Positions 1 through 6,797 are shown, counted from the stretch's first letter. The stretch: 11,726 nucleotides of DNA from Candidatus Latescibacteria bacterium 4484_107 (GCA_002059205.1 MVCQ01000018.1:1-11726), one strand, 5' to 3'. Notes: generated by a model from the sequence alone, not told the origin. A program made the numbers and translations.

Positions 1-156
1 AGATACATCCTGAACGGAAAGAAAATACTCGATTGCTGGGAAAATCGGATTATTTGATATCTCCCAATCCCTCTGAACCGCCTCCTCACAAGATACTTCG
101 CCCTCAATAAGAACTTTAACTTGATCCACCATGTCAGAGTAAGTAAATGGTTCCAT
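1..156 (-). CDS. Hypothetical protein, N-terminal 52 residues (cut by window edge)
   Basis: The reading frame opens at an ATG at 154-156 and stays open for 52 codons to the left edge, so only the N-terminus is visible. A GAGAGGGG ribosome binding site lies four bases upstream. The peptide begins MEPFTYSDMV and is acidic, with no signal peptide, membrane segment or motif I recognise. It follows the VWA-TPR gene on the same strand with a 79-base gap, so it may be co-transcribed. That gap shows only a short GGGGCGCCCC palindrome at 223-232. I cannot assign a function. The good start context and unbroken frame support a real gene. Confidence 0.55.
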   Translation of the reverse strand, partial: MEPFTYSDMVDQVKVLIEGEVSCEEAVQRDWEISNNPIFPAIEYFLSVQDVS

Positions 157-235
157 GATACCCCTCTCAGGATTTCTGTTCGGCCATTCAACTGCTCGCC
201 CTCATAATTCCCTGCACTCCCTGGGGCGCCCCCCC

Positions 236-2032
236 TCACCAATCCATCCCCCTTGCCCTCCTACGCGCCATCCGCACGCGCCGCTTCTCCTGAATTTCCT
301 TCTCCTTCTCGTTGAGCGCATTCAGAATCCGCTGGGCGTCCTCCTCGGACATACCTTTCTTGGGAGGTTGCTTTTCCTGCGCTTGAGCCGACTGGTCCTG
401 CTGTTTCTTTTGTTGCTCGGAAGCCTGCTGGTTTTTTTGTTGCTCCTCTTTCTGCTTTTCCTGGTCCTTAGCCTTTTGTTGTTCGCCCTGTTTCTGTTTT
501 TCGTTTCCCTTCTCCTGTTTTTTCTCCCCGTCCTGCTTCTCGTCCTGCCCTTCTTGCTGCTGTTTTTGCTCTTGTTCCTGCAATTTCGACTGGACGAACT
601 CCAGATTGAACTTGGCCTCCGCATCGTTTGGAACCAGCTTCAACGACTTCTTATACGCCTCTACGGATTCGCTCAACTGGTTTTGCTTGAAGAAGGCATT
701 GCCCATATTGTAATACACCTTGGCCTTAAAATCCCCATCCTCCGCATCCAACGCCTGCTCATACTCCCGGAGTGCCTCATCAAATTTCCCTTGCTTATAC
801 AGCGCATCCCCCACGTTGAAGTGCAGGGCCGGCAGATCGGGCGCATCCAACTGCGCATCCCGCTTCTCGTTCTTTTGAGGCACCGGATCTCCAAGTCCCA
901 GAAACAAGATGAAAGATAAAAGATAAAAGATAAAAGATAAAAGTCCTCCCCCTTCCCCTTTTATCTTTTTACTTTCCACTTTTATCTTGCCTTTCTCTTC
1001 CCCTTTTACCTTTTTACTTTTTCCTTTTATCTTGGTTTTCTTTCGATCCGAAAGCAAGGTCTCCATACTCAGCAGAAGAATCGCCACAAACAGGAAAATC
1101 TGAAACCGCTCCTGATACTGCGCGTATTCCTTGGACTCCAACTCCCGCTTCTCCAATTTGGAAAGGTCCTCGTAGATCTGATCCGCCACCGAACGGCCGG
1201 TCGTGGCCCGATAGTATTTCCCCCTGGTCATGCCTGCCATCTCCTCCAACGTCTTCTCATCCAGCTTGGTCTTGACAATGCTCCCCTGACGATCCTTCTT
1301 ATACCCCATGAAGCGTCCCTTTTCATCCTTGAGCCGGATGACCTCCCCGGAATGGGTGCCCAGCCCCACCGCATAGATCCGAACGCCTTCCTTTGCCGCC
1401 GTCCGGGCCGCCTCGATGGGATCGCCCTCCAAGTTCTCTCCATCCGTCAGGAGCACGATGGCTTTATATTTCCGATCCTTGATATTGAACGCCTTGGCCG
1501 CCTTTCCGATGGCCCCGCCGATGGCCGATCCCGGCACCGGAATCGTGCCCGTGTTAAGGGCATCCAAAAGCATCTTCGCGGCCCCGTAATCCATCGTCAG
1601 CGGACACTGCACGAAGCTCTCCCCCGCAAAAGCCACCACGCCGATCCGATCCCCGCTCAGATGCTCGATCAACCGTCCCATTTCGTATTTGGCCCGCTCC
1701 AACCGGCTCGGCTTGACGTCCTCCGCCAGCATACTCAGCGAAGTGTCCAGCACCACCATAATGTCCAATCCGCTCCGCTTGATCTGCTCCAGTTTCATGC
1801 CGAACTGAGGCCGGGTGAGCGCGAGGATCAAAAACAGCACGCCGAGCACATTCAGCACCACCTTCCAGACCTGCTTCTTGGAACTCACGGATTCCGTGAG
1901 CGTACGCATCAACTCCGGATTCCCAAAGAGCGCCATCGCCCGCTTCTTGCGCCTGAACGCGACGACATAAAAGACGATCAGAATGGGAATCAGATAGAGT
2001 AGATGGAAGGCGGTGGGTGCGGCGAATCTCAT
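236..2032 (-). CDS. batB: VWA domain and TPR protein, BatB-BatC type fusion
   Basis: A 598-residue membrane protein joining two Bat (aerotolerance-type) modules. Residues 1-330 are BatB-like: a hydrophobic segment at about 10-27, a second near 59-74, a VWA domain with a complete metal-binding MIDAS site (DTSLS at 96-100, S169 in PGSAIG, TDG at 196-198), then a membrane segment at about 310-327. Residues 404-471 hold two TPR units as in BatC, followed by a Q/K/E-rich low-complexity tail (about 484-560) and a basic C-terminus. VWA-TPR fusions are known in this family. The odd part is the junction at 331-380: a lysine-rich stretch and a hydrophobic segment encoded by a simple-sequence repeat (see 908-1033). 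The start ATG has a GAGGG site upstream. The family is thought to form envelope complexes with BatA; the exact role is unknown. Confidence 0.88.
   Translation of the reverse strand: MRFAAPTAFHLLYLIPILIVFYVVAFRRKKRAMALFGNPELMRTLTESVSSKKQVWKVVLNVLGVLFLILALTRPQFGMKLEQIKRSGLDIMVVLDTSLSMLAEDVKPSRLERAKYEMGRLIEHLSGDRIGVVAFAGESFVQCPLTMDYGAAKMLLDALNTGTIPVPGSAIGGAIGKAAKAFNIKDRKYKAIVLLTDGENLEGDPIEAARTAAKEGVRIYAVGLGTHSGEVIRLKDEKGRFMGYKKDRQGSIVKTKLDEKTLEEMAGMTRGKYYRATTGRSVADQIYEDLSKLEKRELESKEYAQYQERFQIFLFVAILLLSMETLLSDRKKTKIKGKSKKVKGEEKGKIKVESKKIKGEGGGLLSFIFYLLSFILFLGLGDPVPQKNEKRDAQLDAPDLPALHFNVGDALYKQGKFDEALREYEQALDAEDGDFKAKVYYNMGNAFFKQNQLSESVEAYKKSLKLVPNDAEAKFNLEFVQSKLQEQEQKQQQEGQDEKQDGEKKQEKGNEKQKQGEQQKAKDQEKQKEEQQKNQQASEQQKKQQDQSAQAQEKQPPKKGMSEEDAQRILNALNEKEKEIQEKRRVRMARRRARGMDW
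908..1033 (-). repeat. GATAAAA heptamer array plus 45-base tandem duplication inside the VWA-TPR gene
   Basis: Bases 908-942 are five in-phase heptamers, GATGAAA followed by four perfect GATAAAA units. Directly beside them, 944-988 and 989-1033 are a tandem duplication of 45 bases, about 37 of 45 identical. Read on the minus strand, the duplication encodes two lysine-rich 15-residue units (KIKGKSKKVKGEEKG and a variant). The heptamers encode a hydrophobic heptapeptide repeat, LLSFIFY then LLSFILF. Bases 932-943 and 958-969 are perfect 12-bp inverted repeats around a purine-rich 14-base loop (minus strand). The whole block is in frame. Confidence 0.85.
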
Positions 2033-2048
2033 GGGGATACCCTCAGGA

Positions 2049-2097
2049 ATTGGTTATTGGTGATTGGTGATTGGTGGCGGGTGATTGGTGGTGGGTG
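2049..2097 (+). repeat. ATTGGTG heptamer array, left arm of an inverted repeat around the S23 gene
   Basis: Seven heptamers in continuous phase: ATTGGTT, three ATTGGTG, GCGGGTG, ATTGGTG, GTGGGTG. Bases 2051-2077 are the exact reverse complement of 2548-2574, a perfect 27-bp inverted repeat. The array lies between the S23 stop codon and the ribosome binding site of the VWA-TPR gene. Confidence 0.9.
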
Positions 2098-2115
2098 AAA
2101 CAATTTTCGGAGGGC

Positions 2116-2499
2116 TTATGTTCCTTGTTTGCATTTGCGGAGATAGGCTATGTACCCATTGATTTTTGCGATGAGCGCATAGCCTTCTTCCTTGAGGGCT
2201 TCATGGTGTGCTTGCTCGCCATAACCCTCGTCTATGCAGATATTGATGTCATCAAGGATCTCTTCAACGGATCCTCTTGATATCCGGCAAAACTGGATGC
2301 TTTCCTGATGATGCCAGCGTCCGTGTCCTTCGGCGATATTGTTGGTAACGGATACGGCCGCTCTCCTCATCTGTGGCTCCAGGCAGTAGTGTTCTTTGGA
2401 TGGGAGTTGACGGATGAGCTTGTAGATGTTCTTTCGGAACGCTCTGGCCAAATTGTAAAGCTCGAACTCATCCAAACGATACTTCCTGCCATCAGCCAT
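2116..2499 (-). CDS. Four-helix-bundle protein, S23 / 23S rRNA intervening-sequence family
   Basis: A 127-residue helical protein of the S23 (IVP) family, close to the family's usual length. The conserved motif is visible as AAVSVTNNIAEGHGR, with R/A-rich helix context before it and a QFCRISRGSVEEI helix after it. Known relatives are encoded by intervening sequences inside 23S rRNA genes of Leptospira, Coxiella and others, and as free-standing genes in many genomes. They form small helical-bundle oligomers with a basic surface, and their function is unsettled. The ATG at 2497-2499 has an AAAGGAG site about seven bases upstream. Here the gene sits between batA and the VWA-TPR gene, same strand, with perfect 27-bp inverted repeats at both ends. 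It has no expected role in the Bat system and looks like an inserted cassette. Confidence 0.9.
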   Translation of the reverse strand: MADGRKYRLDEFELYNLARAFRKNIYKLIRQLPSKEHYCLEPQMRRAAVSVTNNIAEGHGRWHHQESIQFCRISRGSVEEILDDINICIDEGYGEQAHHEALKEEGYALIAKINGYIAYLRKCKQGT

Positions 2500-2547
2500 C
2501 AGGCACTCCTTTTGTCATCTCCTGCCGACTCGTCGAGAACCACCTGC

Positions 2548-2576
2548 CCACCAATCACCAATCACCAATAACCATC
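2548..2576 (-). repeat. ATTGGTG heptamer array, right arm of the inverted repeat
   Basis: On the minus strand this reads GATGGTT followed by three perfect ATTGGTG units and a final G. Bases 2548-2574 pair perfectly with 2051-2077. The outer end overlaps the batA stop codon (2575-2577), so the array starts exactly where batA ends. Confidence 0.9.
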
Positions 2577-3558
2577 ACGGTATGCTCCGAAATCTCGTAT
2601 GCGCCAGAATCAATTCGATCATCAACAACCCCAGCGCGGCCAGCAAAAAGTAGCCGACCAACTCGGTGGTATGCAGATATTCTTTGGTCTCGATTTTCGT
2701 CTTCTCCAACTCGCCGATTTCGCGATAAATCTCCGACAATTTCTGCTTGTCCATAGCCCGATAATAGCGTCCGCCGGTGATGCGAGCGATCTCCTTGAGG
2801 CTCTCCTCGTCGATGTGCGTCTCCGCCATGACCGTGCGCTCCCCGTACGCATCCTTGACCTTGAAAGGCGCGCGTCCCTCCTTGCCCACGCCGATGGTAT
2901 AGATCTTCACATTCATCGCAGCCGCGGCCCGCGCCGCTGTAATGGGATCAATTTCTCCCATATTGCTCATCCCGTCCGTCAGCAGAATCACAACCTTGCT
3001 TTTGGCTTTGCTCTCCCGCAACCGATTGACGCACGTGCCGATAGCGGTTCCGATAGCCGTGCCGTCGCCCAACATACCGGCCTCGATGTCCTTCAGGAAA
3101 TTGAGCAGCATGGCATAATCCAGCGTCAGCGGGCATTGGGTATAGCTCTCCGCCGCGAAAACCACTAGGCCCACCCGGTCGCTCTTTCGCTCCCGAATGA
3201 ACTCCGTCACCACGTCCTTGGCCGCCTCTAAGCGATTCTTAGGTTGAAAATCCAGCGCCTTCATACTGGGGGATACATCCAACGACAGGACGATATCCAC
3301 GCCCTCCGTGGTGACCTCCTGCATGCGCTGCCCAGACTGCGGCCGCGCCAAACCGATGATCAGCAAACTCAAGGTGACGGCTCTCAAACCAAGGACGCTG
3401 TGGCGCAACGCAAGCCACTTGGACGGCCCGATCTGGTTTAGCATTCCCACGTCCGAATAGCACACGCTCCCTTGCTTTTTCAGCCGCAGGGAAACCACCA
3501 CCATCCCAACAACGCCCAAAAGCAACAGCAGCCATTCCGGATCCTCGAAGCGAATCAT
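2575..3558 (-). CDS. batA: VWA domain membrane protein BatA
   Basis: A 327-residue protein with the BatA layout: an N-terminal membrane segment (about 9-25), a second hydrophobic segment (about 55-71), a VWA domain at about 86-280, and a C-terminal membrane helix (about 302-319). The MIDAS metal site is complete: DVSPS at 94-98, T167 in the DGTAIG turn, and TDG at 194-196. Bat proteins were named for Bacteroides aerotolerance; the VWA domain is expected to face the periplasm and bind partners through a divalent cation. The ATG has a GGGGAG site eight bases upstream. The BatD-like gene lies upstream and the BatB-type partner downstream, separated from this gene by the S23 cassette. The stop codon lies within the ATTGGTG array. 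Confidence 0.92.
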   Translation of the reverse strand: MIRFEDPEWLLLLLGVVGMVVVSLRLKKQGSVCYSDVGMLNQIGPSKWLALRHSVLGLRAVTLSLLIIGLARPQSGQRMQEVTTEGVDIVLSLDVSPSMKALDFQPKNRLEAAKDVVTEFIRERKSDRVGLVVFAAESYTQCPLTLDYAMLLNFLKDIEAGMLGDGTAIGTAIGTCVNRLRESKAKSKVVILLTDGMSNMGEIDPITAARAAAAMNVKIYTIGVGKEGRAPFKVKDAYGERTVMAETHIDEESLKEIARITGGRYYRAMDKQKLSEIYREIGELEKTKIETKEYLHTTELVGYFLLAALGLLMIELILAHTRFRSIP

Positions 3559-3577
3559 TCAACTTCTCCCCAATTTT

Positions 3578-3610
3578 ACTGCAAAGCACGCGGAGAGCGC
3601 AGAGAACACC
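3578..3610 (+). repeat. ACCGCAGAG-type dispersed element (degenerate copy)
   Basis: The sequence ACTGCAAAGCACGCGGAG then AGCGCAGAGAAC matches the better copies at 11495-11524 and, inverted, 10671-10700. It lies in the gap between the BatD-like gene and batA, just upstream of the batA ribosome binding site. Confidence 0.65.
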
Positions 3611-3619
3611 TTCTTTACG

Positions 3620-3696
3620 TTTCACGTTTCACGTTTCACGCACCATGTTTCACGTTTCACGTAACATATTTCACGTTTCACGCATCACGTTTCACG
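3620..3696 (+). repeat. TTTCACG heptamer array, 11 in-phase units
   Basis: Eleven contiguous heptamers: eight perfect TTTCACG units (from 3620, 3627, 3634, 3648, 3655, 3669, 3676 and 3690) and three variants that keep the seven-base phase (CACCATG at 3641, TAACATA at 3662, CATCACG at 3683). The array overlaps the 3' end of the BatD-like gene and contains its stop codon at 3678-3680. Confidence 0.95.
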
Positions 3697-4631
3697 GGTT
3701 GCCGAACAATCTCCTTCGCCCGCTCCACCGCATTTTCCATCGTCTCAAATTCTGGAATATATTTTGCGAATTTGACCAGATCGCACTCGGACAGAAAATC
3801 CTCGATCCTCCGTACGACCTCGTCCCCGATGCCGTCATTTCGCATATCGGCGCACAATTCGTACGTGGTGCGCTCCAATGCCTCCACGCCATAGCCTTGC
3901 TCGATGGCGCGTCGCAATGCCTCCGAGATCAGAACGTAGTATTGCTTATACCGTCCCTGTTTCAGAAGTCCCATCGCCGCAATGCGATCCAGCTCCGCCA
4001 GCGCATCGAAAGGTTTCGGCGCGACCTCGACGGCCGCTTGCGCCACCGGCCTTCGTTTGCGTCTCAGGTATAGAAAAACTCCGATCGCCACAGCCGCGAG
4101 GATCAGTCCGACGACCAGGATCAGCATCCACGGAACGCGGCCACGAATCGTCAGCGGGCCTTTGATGTCTTGAATATCCTCCGCCTCCCGGGGACTCGCA
4201 TCTCCGATCCGAACGCTCTCCACCGTGACCCGAACCGAATCCGAACAAACCGACCCTGTATCCCCGTCCGCGGCCACGAATTGAATCGTCGCCGGTTCGA
4301 TCTCATAGTCTCCGGGTTTCCAGGCCACCAGATCGTATTGGAAGCCACTCTCCACGCGCCCGTCTTCGAGCGTCCGATCCGCCAATCGCCGCCAATCTCT
4401 CAGCTCCAGCCCGCCGAAGCGATCCTGCATCTCCGGCTCCCGGATTCGGACATCGCCGCGACGCCGCACCCAAAGCGAGTAGTGCACAGGATCGCCGACC
4501 GTCACCTGTGCACTGTCTATACGAACTTCTATGGAAATGGGGCGATTCTGGGCAGAGGCTCCGTTCGTCAGACTCAGAGAGAGTCCAAGAACAAAAAAGA
4601 TCAGCCAGATCGTCTTCTTTGTGGTTTTCAT
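3678..4631 (-). CDS. BatD-like exported membrane protein
   Basis: A 317-residue protein encoded just upstream of batA, as BatD-like proteins usually are. It has an N-terminal signal peptide (hydrophobic core about 8-21, likely cleavage after ASA at 27), a beta-rich extracytoplasmic region to about 160, one membrane helix at about 167-190 followed by RRKRR, and a cytoplasmic helical domain. The motif LLKQGRYKQYYVLISEALRR (222-241), then YGVEALERTT and CDLVKFAKY, is typical of the C-terminal domain of such proteins in VWA clusters. It probably assembles with the two VWA proteins. The last six codons and the stop come from the TTTCACG array, so the true ancestral end is uncertain. The start ATG has GAGGA about twelve bases upstream, at the edge of a strong hairpin. 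Confidence 0.82.
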   Translation of the reverse strand: MKTTKKTIWLIFFVLGLSLSLTNGASAQNRPISIEVRIDSAQVTVGDPVHYSLWVRRRGDVRIREPEMQDRFGGLELRDWRRLADRTLEDGRVESGFQYDLVAWKPGDYEIEPATIQFVAADGDTGSVCSDSVRVTVESVRIGDASPREAEDIQDIKGPLTIRGRVPWMLILVVGLILAAVAIGVFLYLRRKRRPVAQAAVEVAPKPFDALAELDRIAAMGLLKQGRYKQYYVLISEALRRAIEQGYGVEALERTTYELCADMRNDGIGDEVVRRIEDFLSECDLVKFAKYIPEFETMENAVERAKEIVRQPVKRDA

Positions 4632-4643
4632 AGATGATCATTC

Positions 4644-4672
4644 CTCGTTCCCACGCAGAGCGTGGGAACGAG
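4644..4672. repeat. REP-like perfect hairpin, 12-bp stem
   Basis: CTCGTTCCCACG at 4644-4655 is the exact reverse complement of 4661-4672, with loop CAGAG. The GTTCCCACG...CGTGGGAAC type is, to my knowledge, a widespread REP-like intergenic palindrome. It sits in the DUF4340 to BatD-like gap. No T-run follows on the minus strand, so I do not call it a terminator. On the minus strand its 3' arm ends in GAG, which forms part of the only plausible ribosome binding site of the BatD-like gene. Confidence 0.85.
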
Positions 4673-4687
4673 ATGAAATGTTTTGAA

Positions 4688-4718
4688 GTTCTTTGCGCTC
4701 TTTGCGCCTCTGCGGTGC
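4688..4718 (-). repeat. ACCGCAGAG-type dispersed element
   Basis: On the minus strand this reads GCACCGCAGAGGCGCAAAG then AGCGCAAAGAAC, a copy of the element also found at 10671-10700 and 11495-11524. It lies immediately after the DUF4340 stop codon (4721-4723). Confidence 0.65.
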
Positions 4719-4720
4719 AA

Positions 4721-6085
4721 TTATTTCTCTTCCTTTTTCTCCGCTTCCACCAGATCCGCCACCTTCGGCGAGAGTTTCTCCACGATCCGATCCTTCACGA
4801 GATAGACGGCTTCTTTTCCGCTGACCTTCGCATACACAAGATCGCCTTTCGCCTTGCCTAAAAAGACCTGCGTCTGAATCTCCCGATCGTCCCACAGCTT
4901 GACAGTGATCCGCGGCGCATCCAGGCCGTATCGGGAAAGATCCGTCGCCTTCTCCGCCACGAACTCCTCCGCCTTGAGCGTCTCGATGTCCGACAGGATC
5001 CCGCTGACTTTCCATTTCTTGGCCTTTTGCACCACCGGAGCGGTCACGCGCCAATTGTCGCTCGTGTCTTTCTGGCACACGATAGAGCTGTCCGCGTACA
5101 CCAATTCGATCTTGTTAATCCGGCTTCGTAAAAACTTGACGATTTTTTTATCTCTCAGATCGAAGAGGTTCTTCCTCAATTCCTTGACCAATGTGGAATC
5201 CACCGTAAAGATGGGATCGCGCGCTTCGTCCCGGGCATAATAGCGATCCGGAGATTTCGCATCGCCGATTTTCAACTGTTTCTTCGCCTTATCCTTCCCC
5301 AGCCACAGCGTAACCACAATGTCCGGATCGTCCAATCCGTAAGGCTTCACGGACTCCGTTTTCTCCGTCACAAACGCCTTGGCCTTGCCGTATTTCAGCT
5401 TGTTGAGAATCCGGTCGACCGCACTCCGATCCCCCTGAAGTTTTTGGGGCTGCTCCATCTGCCACTCGGAGCCGGTTTTGGAGAGCACGAAAAGCGGCTT
5501 GCCCCGCTGATTCAGTTCGAGCTTTTTCACCTCGTCCTTCTCGAAAGCCAACACCCGCTTGTCCCGCAGGTCGAAAAGCTCCTTTTGAACGTTGGTCAGC
5601 AAAGACGAAGACGTCGTGAATACCTCACGGCTCCCATTCCTATTCGCGAACACATACGAACCCGTGGGACTTTTGTCCCCGATGCAAAGCGTGTCCGTGC
5701 TCGCTTTCTCCAATAGCAGAGATACCTTCACCTTCGGGTCGTCCAGACCAAAAAGCGCCAAATCCGCTGTGCTGTCCGCCACGACGCGATCCGTCTCCGC
5801 GTTCTTCAGATTCCGCACAAGAGCATCCACCGCGCCCTGATCCGCCTCGGTCTCGATGGGAGCGGTGATCTTCCACACGCCGTCTTCGGCCCTGGCAAGC
5901 ACGATCTCCACGCCCGAATGCGCCAGCGTCATCCCTTTGACCTGATCGTCCTCGAACAGGAATATCTTCTTCGCTTCCTGCTCCGCCTGCTGCCTCTCTT
6001 CGCCGCCTTTGATCTCGTAGAAATACACGTATGCGCCTAAAGCTATGGCCAGAATTGCCACGATGATGGTGGTTTTGAAACTCAT
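4721..6085 (-). CDS. DUF4340 membrane-anchored protein with three 137-residue repeats
   Basis: A 454-residue protein with one N-terminal membrane segment (about 5-22); the rest should lie outside the cytoplasm. It consists of three tandem units starting near residues 41, 178 and 316. A YGLDDP-type turn recurs at 113-117, 250-254 and 387-391, exactly 137 residues apart, and FDLRDK recurs at 171-176 and 308-313. This is the DUF4340 pattern, a family of unknown biochemical function commonly encoded beside GldG-like ABC auxiliary proteins, as here apart from an intervening toxin-antitoxin cluster. I prefer the ATG at 6083-6085, giving an MSFKTTIIVAIL membrane start with an AAGGAG site nine bases upstream. 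An ATG 11 codons earlier overlaps the vapC end and lacks support. Confidence 0.85.
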   Translation of the reverse strand: MSFKTTIIVAILAIALGAYVYFYEIKGGEERQQAEQEAKKIFLFEDDQVKGMTLAHSGVEIVLARAEDGVWKITAPIETEADQGAVDALVRNLKNAETDRVVADSTADLALFGLDDPKVKVSLLLEKASTDTLCIGDKSPTGSYVFANRNGSREVFTTSSSLLTNVQKELFDLRDKRVLAFEKDEVKKLELNQRGKPLFVLSKTGSEWQMEQPQKLQGDRSAVDRILNKLKYGKAKAFVTEKTESVKPYGLDDPDIVVTLWLGKDKAKKQLKIGDAKSPDRYYARDEARDPIFTVDSTLVKELRKNLFDLRDKKIVKFLRSRINKIELVYADSSIVCQKDTSDNWRVTAPVVQKAKKWKVSGILSDIETLKAEEFVAEKATDLSRYGLDAPRITVKLWDDREIQTQVFLGKAKGDLVYAKVSGKEAVYLVKDRIVEKLSPKVADLVEAEKKEEK

Positions 6086-6105
6086 AGATTCTGTCTCCTT
6101 CTCCC

Positions 6106-6504
6106 CTATATCAGCCAATTCTCCAACTTCAAACCGGCGATCCTTTTGAAATGATTCGTGTTGTTCGTCACAAGAACACAGTCCTTTACGATAGCTACGC
6201 TGGCGATGAGCATATCGAGATCCTCTATTAGTTTCCCCTGTCGCCTCAGATCGGCTTTTATCTGCCCGAACTTGTCCATACTGGCTTCATTGAGAGGGAT
6301 CACCTTTATCTTCCCCAAAAAATCGTCGATCCTCTTGAGATTTCTATCCACCCTCTCCGAATAATAGGCGCCATACCTCAACTCTCCTAAAGTGATGATC
6401 GCCATGTTCAGGTCATTCTCCCCGACCTCCTTTACCTTCCTCTTGATCTCTTCTCTCCCATTGAGCCAATATATGCAAATGTCTGTGTCCAGCAGATAGC
6501 TCAC
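6106..6504 (-). CDS. vapC: PIN-domain toxin, VapC family
   Basis: A 132-residue PIN-domain ribonuclease, the normal length for VapC. The acidic residues expected to hold the catalytic metal are present: D6 in LLDTDICIYWL, E41 in TLGELRYG, and D97 in the IEDLDMLIAS motif, followed by VTNNTNHF near 112-119. VapC toxins cleave RNA, often tRNA, and are held inactive by their antitoxin. The start is GTG at 6502-6504, overlapping the antitoxin stop by four bases (GTGA), which implies translational coupling. The gene ends 20 bases before the DUF4340 start. All key residues are intact, so the toxin is probably functional. Confidence 0.9.
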   Translation of the reverse strand: MSYLLDTDICIYWLNGREEIKRKVKEVGENDLNMAIITLGELRYGAYYSERVDRNLKRIDDFLGKIKVIPLNEASMDKFGQIKADLRRQGKLIEDLDMLIASVAIVKDCVLVTNNTNHFKRIAGLKLENWLI

Positions 6505-6776
6505 AGCACCACTTCCTTTCCCGATGACTTTCTGGAACTGTAAATGTCCTCGATGATCTCCTCAGCCGTCCGATCATCCTCCCAACTCCCGAAGGACGCC
6601 CAGAATCTCCGACTGTTCTCGTCCTCCCTATTTTCAGCTTCCCGGAGTATTTCATCCTCATACTTCTTGGATACAGGCTCGATAAATGTAATCACAACAA
6701 CATAGGGTTCTGCTGTCGCAATAGGCTCTAACGGCTGTATCTTTTTCCCATCGTATAGTCCTTTTACCGCTAACAT
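6501..6776 (-). CDS. vapB: VapB-type antitoxin
   Basis: A 91-residue protein directly upstream of vapC and overlapping it by four bases. The N-terminal part (LAVKGLYDGKKIQPLEPI, then VVVITFIEP) resembles the small beta-rich DUF104/AF2212-like antitoxin fold. The C-terminal part (SFGSWEDDRTAEEIIEDIY, then SSRKSSGKEV) is the extended, charged tail typical of antitoxins that wrap a PIN toxin. It should neutralise VapC and repress its own operon. The ATG has a GGAGGTGA site seven to eight bases upstream. The subfamily assignment is by eye, while the pairing with VapC is clear from the context. Confidence 0.85.
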   Translation of the reverse strand: MLAVKGLYDGKKIQPLEPIATAEPYVVVITFIEPVSKKYEDEILREAENREDENSRRFWASFGSWEDDRTAEEIIEDIYSSRKSSGKEVVL

Positions 6777-6797
6777 GGAAGCTCACCTCCAATCGTT

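Noticed and set aside
322..624. Minus-strand frame of 100 codons rich in Arg/Lys/Asn inside the VWA-TPR tail
   Set aside because: It is an out-of-frame reading of low-complexity CAG/AAG/GAA sequence with no independent start signal.
155..919. Long plus-strand open frame opposite the VWA-TPR gene (254 codons, leucine-rich)
   Set aside because: It is the antisense shadow of the Q/K/E-rich tail and TPR region. The leucine/phenylalanine runs result from the complement of AAG/CAG/GAA codons, and there is no credible start or homology.
2071..2571. Plus-strand open frames (69 and 87 codons) opposite the S23 gene
   Set aside because: They are antisense to a clearly recognisable S23 protein and partly made of heptamer repeat sequence.
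3620..3696. CRISPR array
   Set aside because: The units are seven bases long and contiguous, with no spacers of unique sequence and no cas genes nearby.
4644..4672. Rho-independent terminator
   Set aside because: The stem is strong, but no T-run follows on the transcribed strand and the next gene starts within 15 bases.
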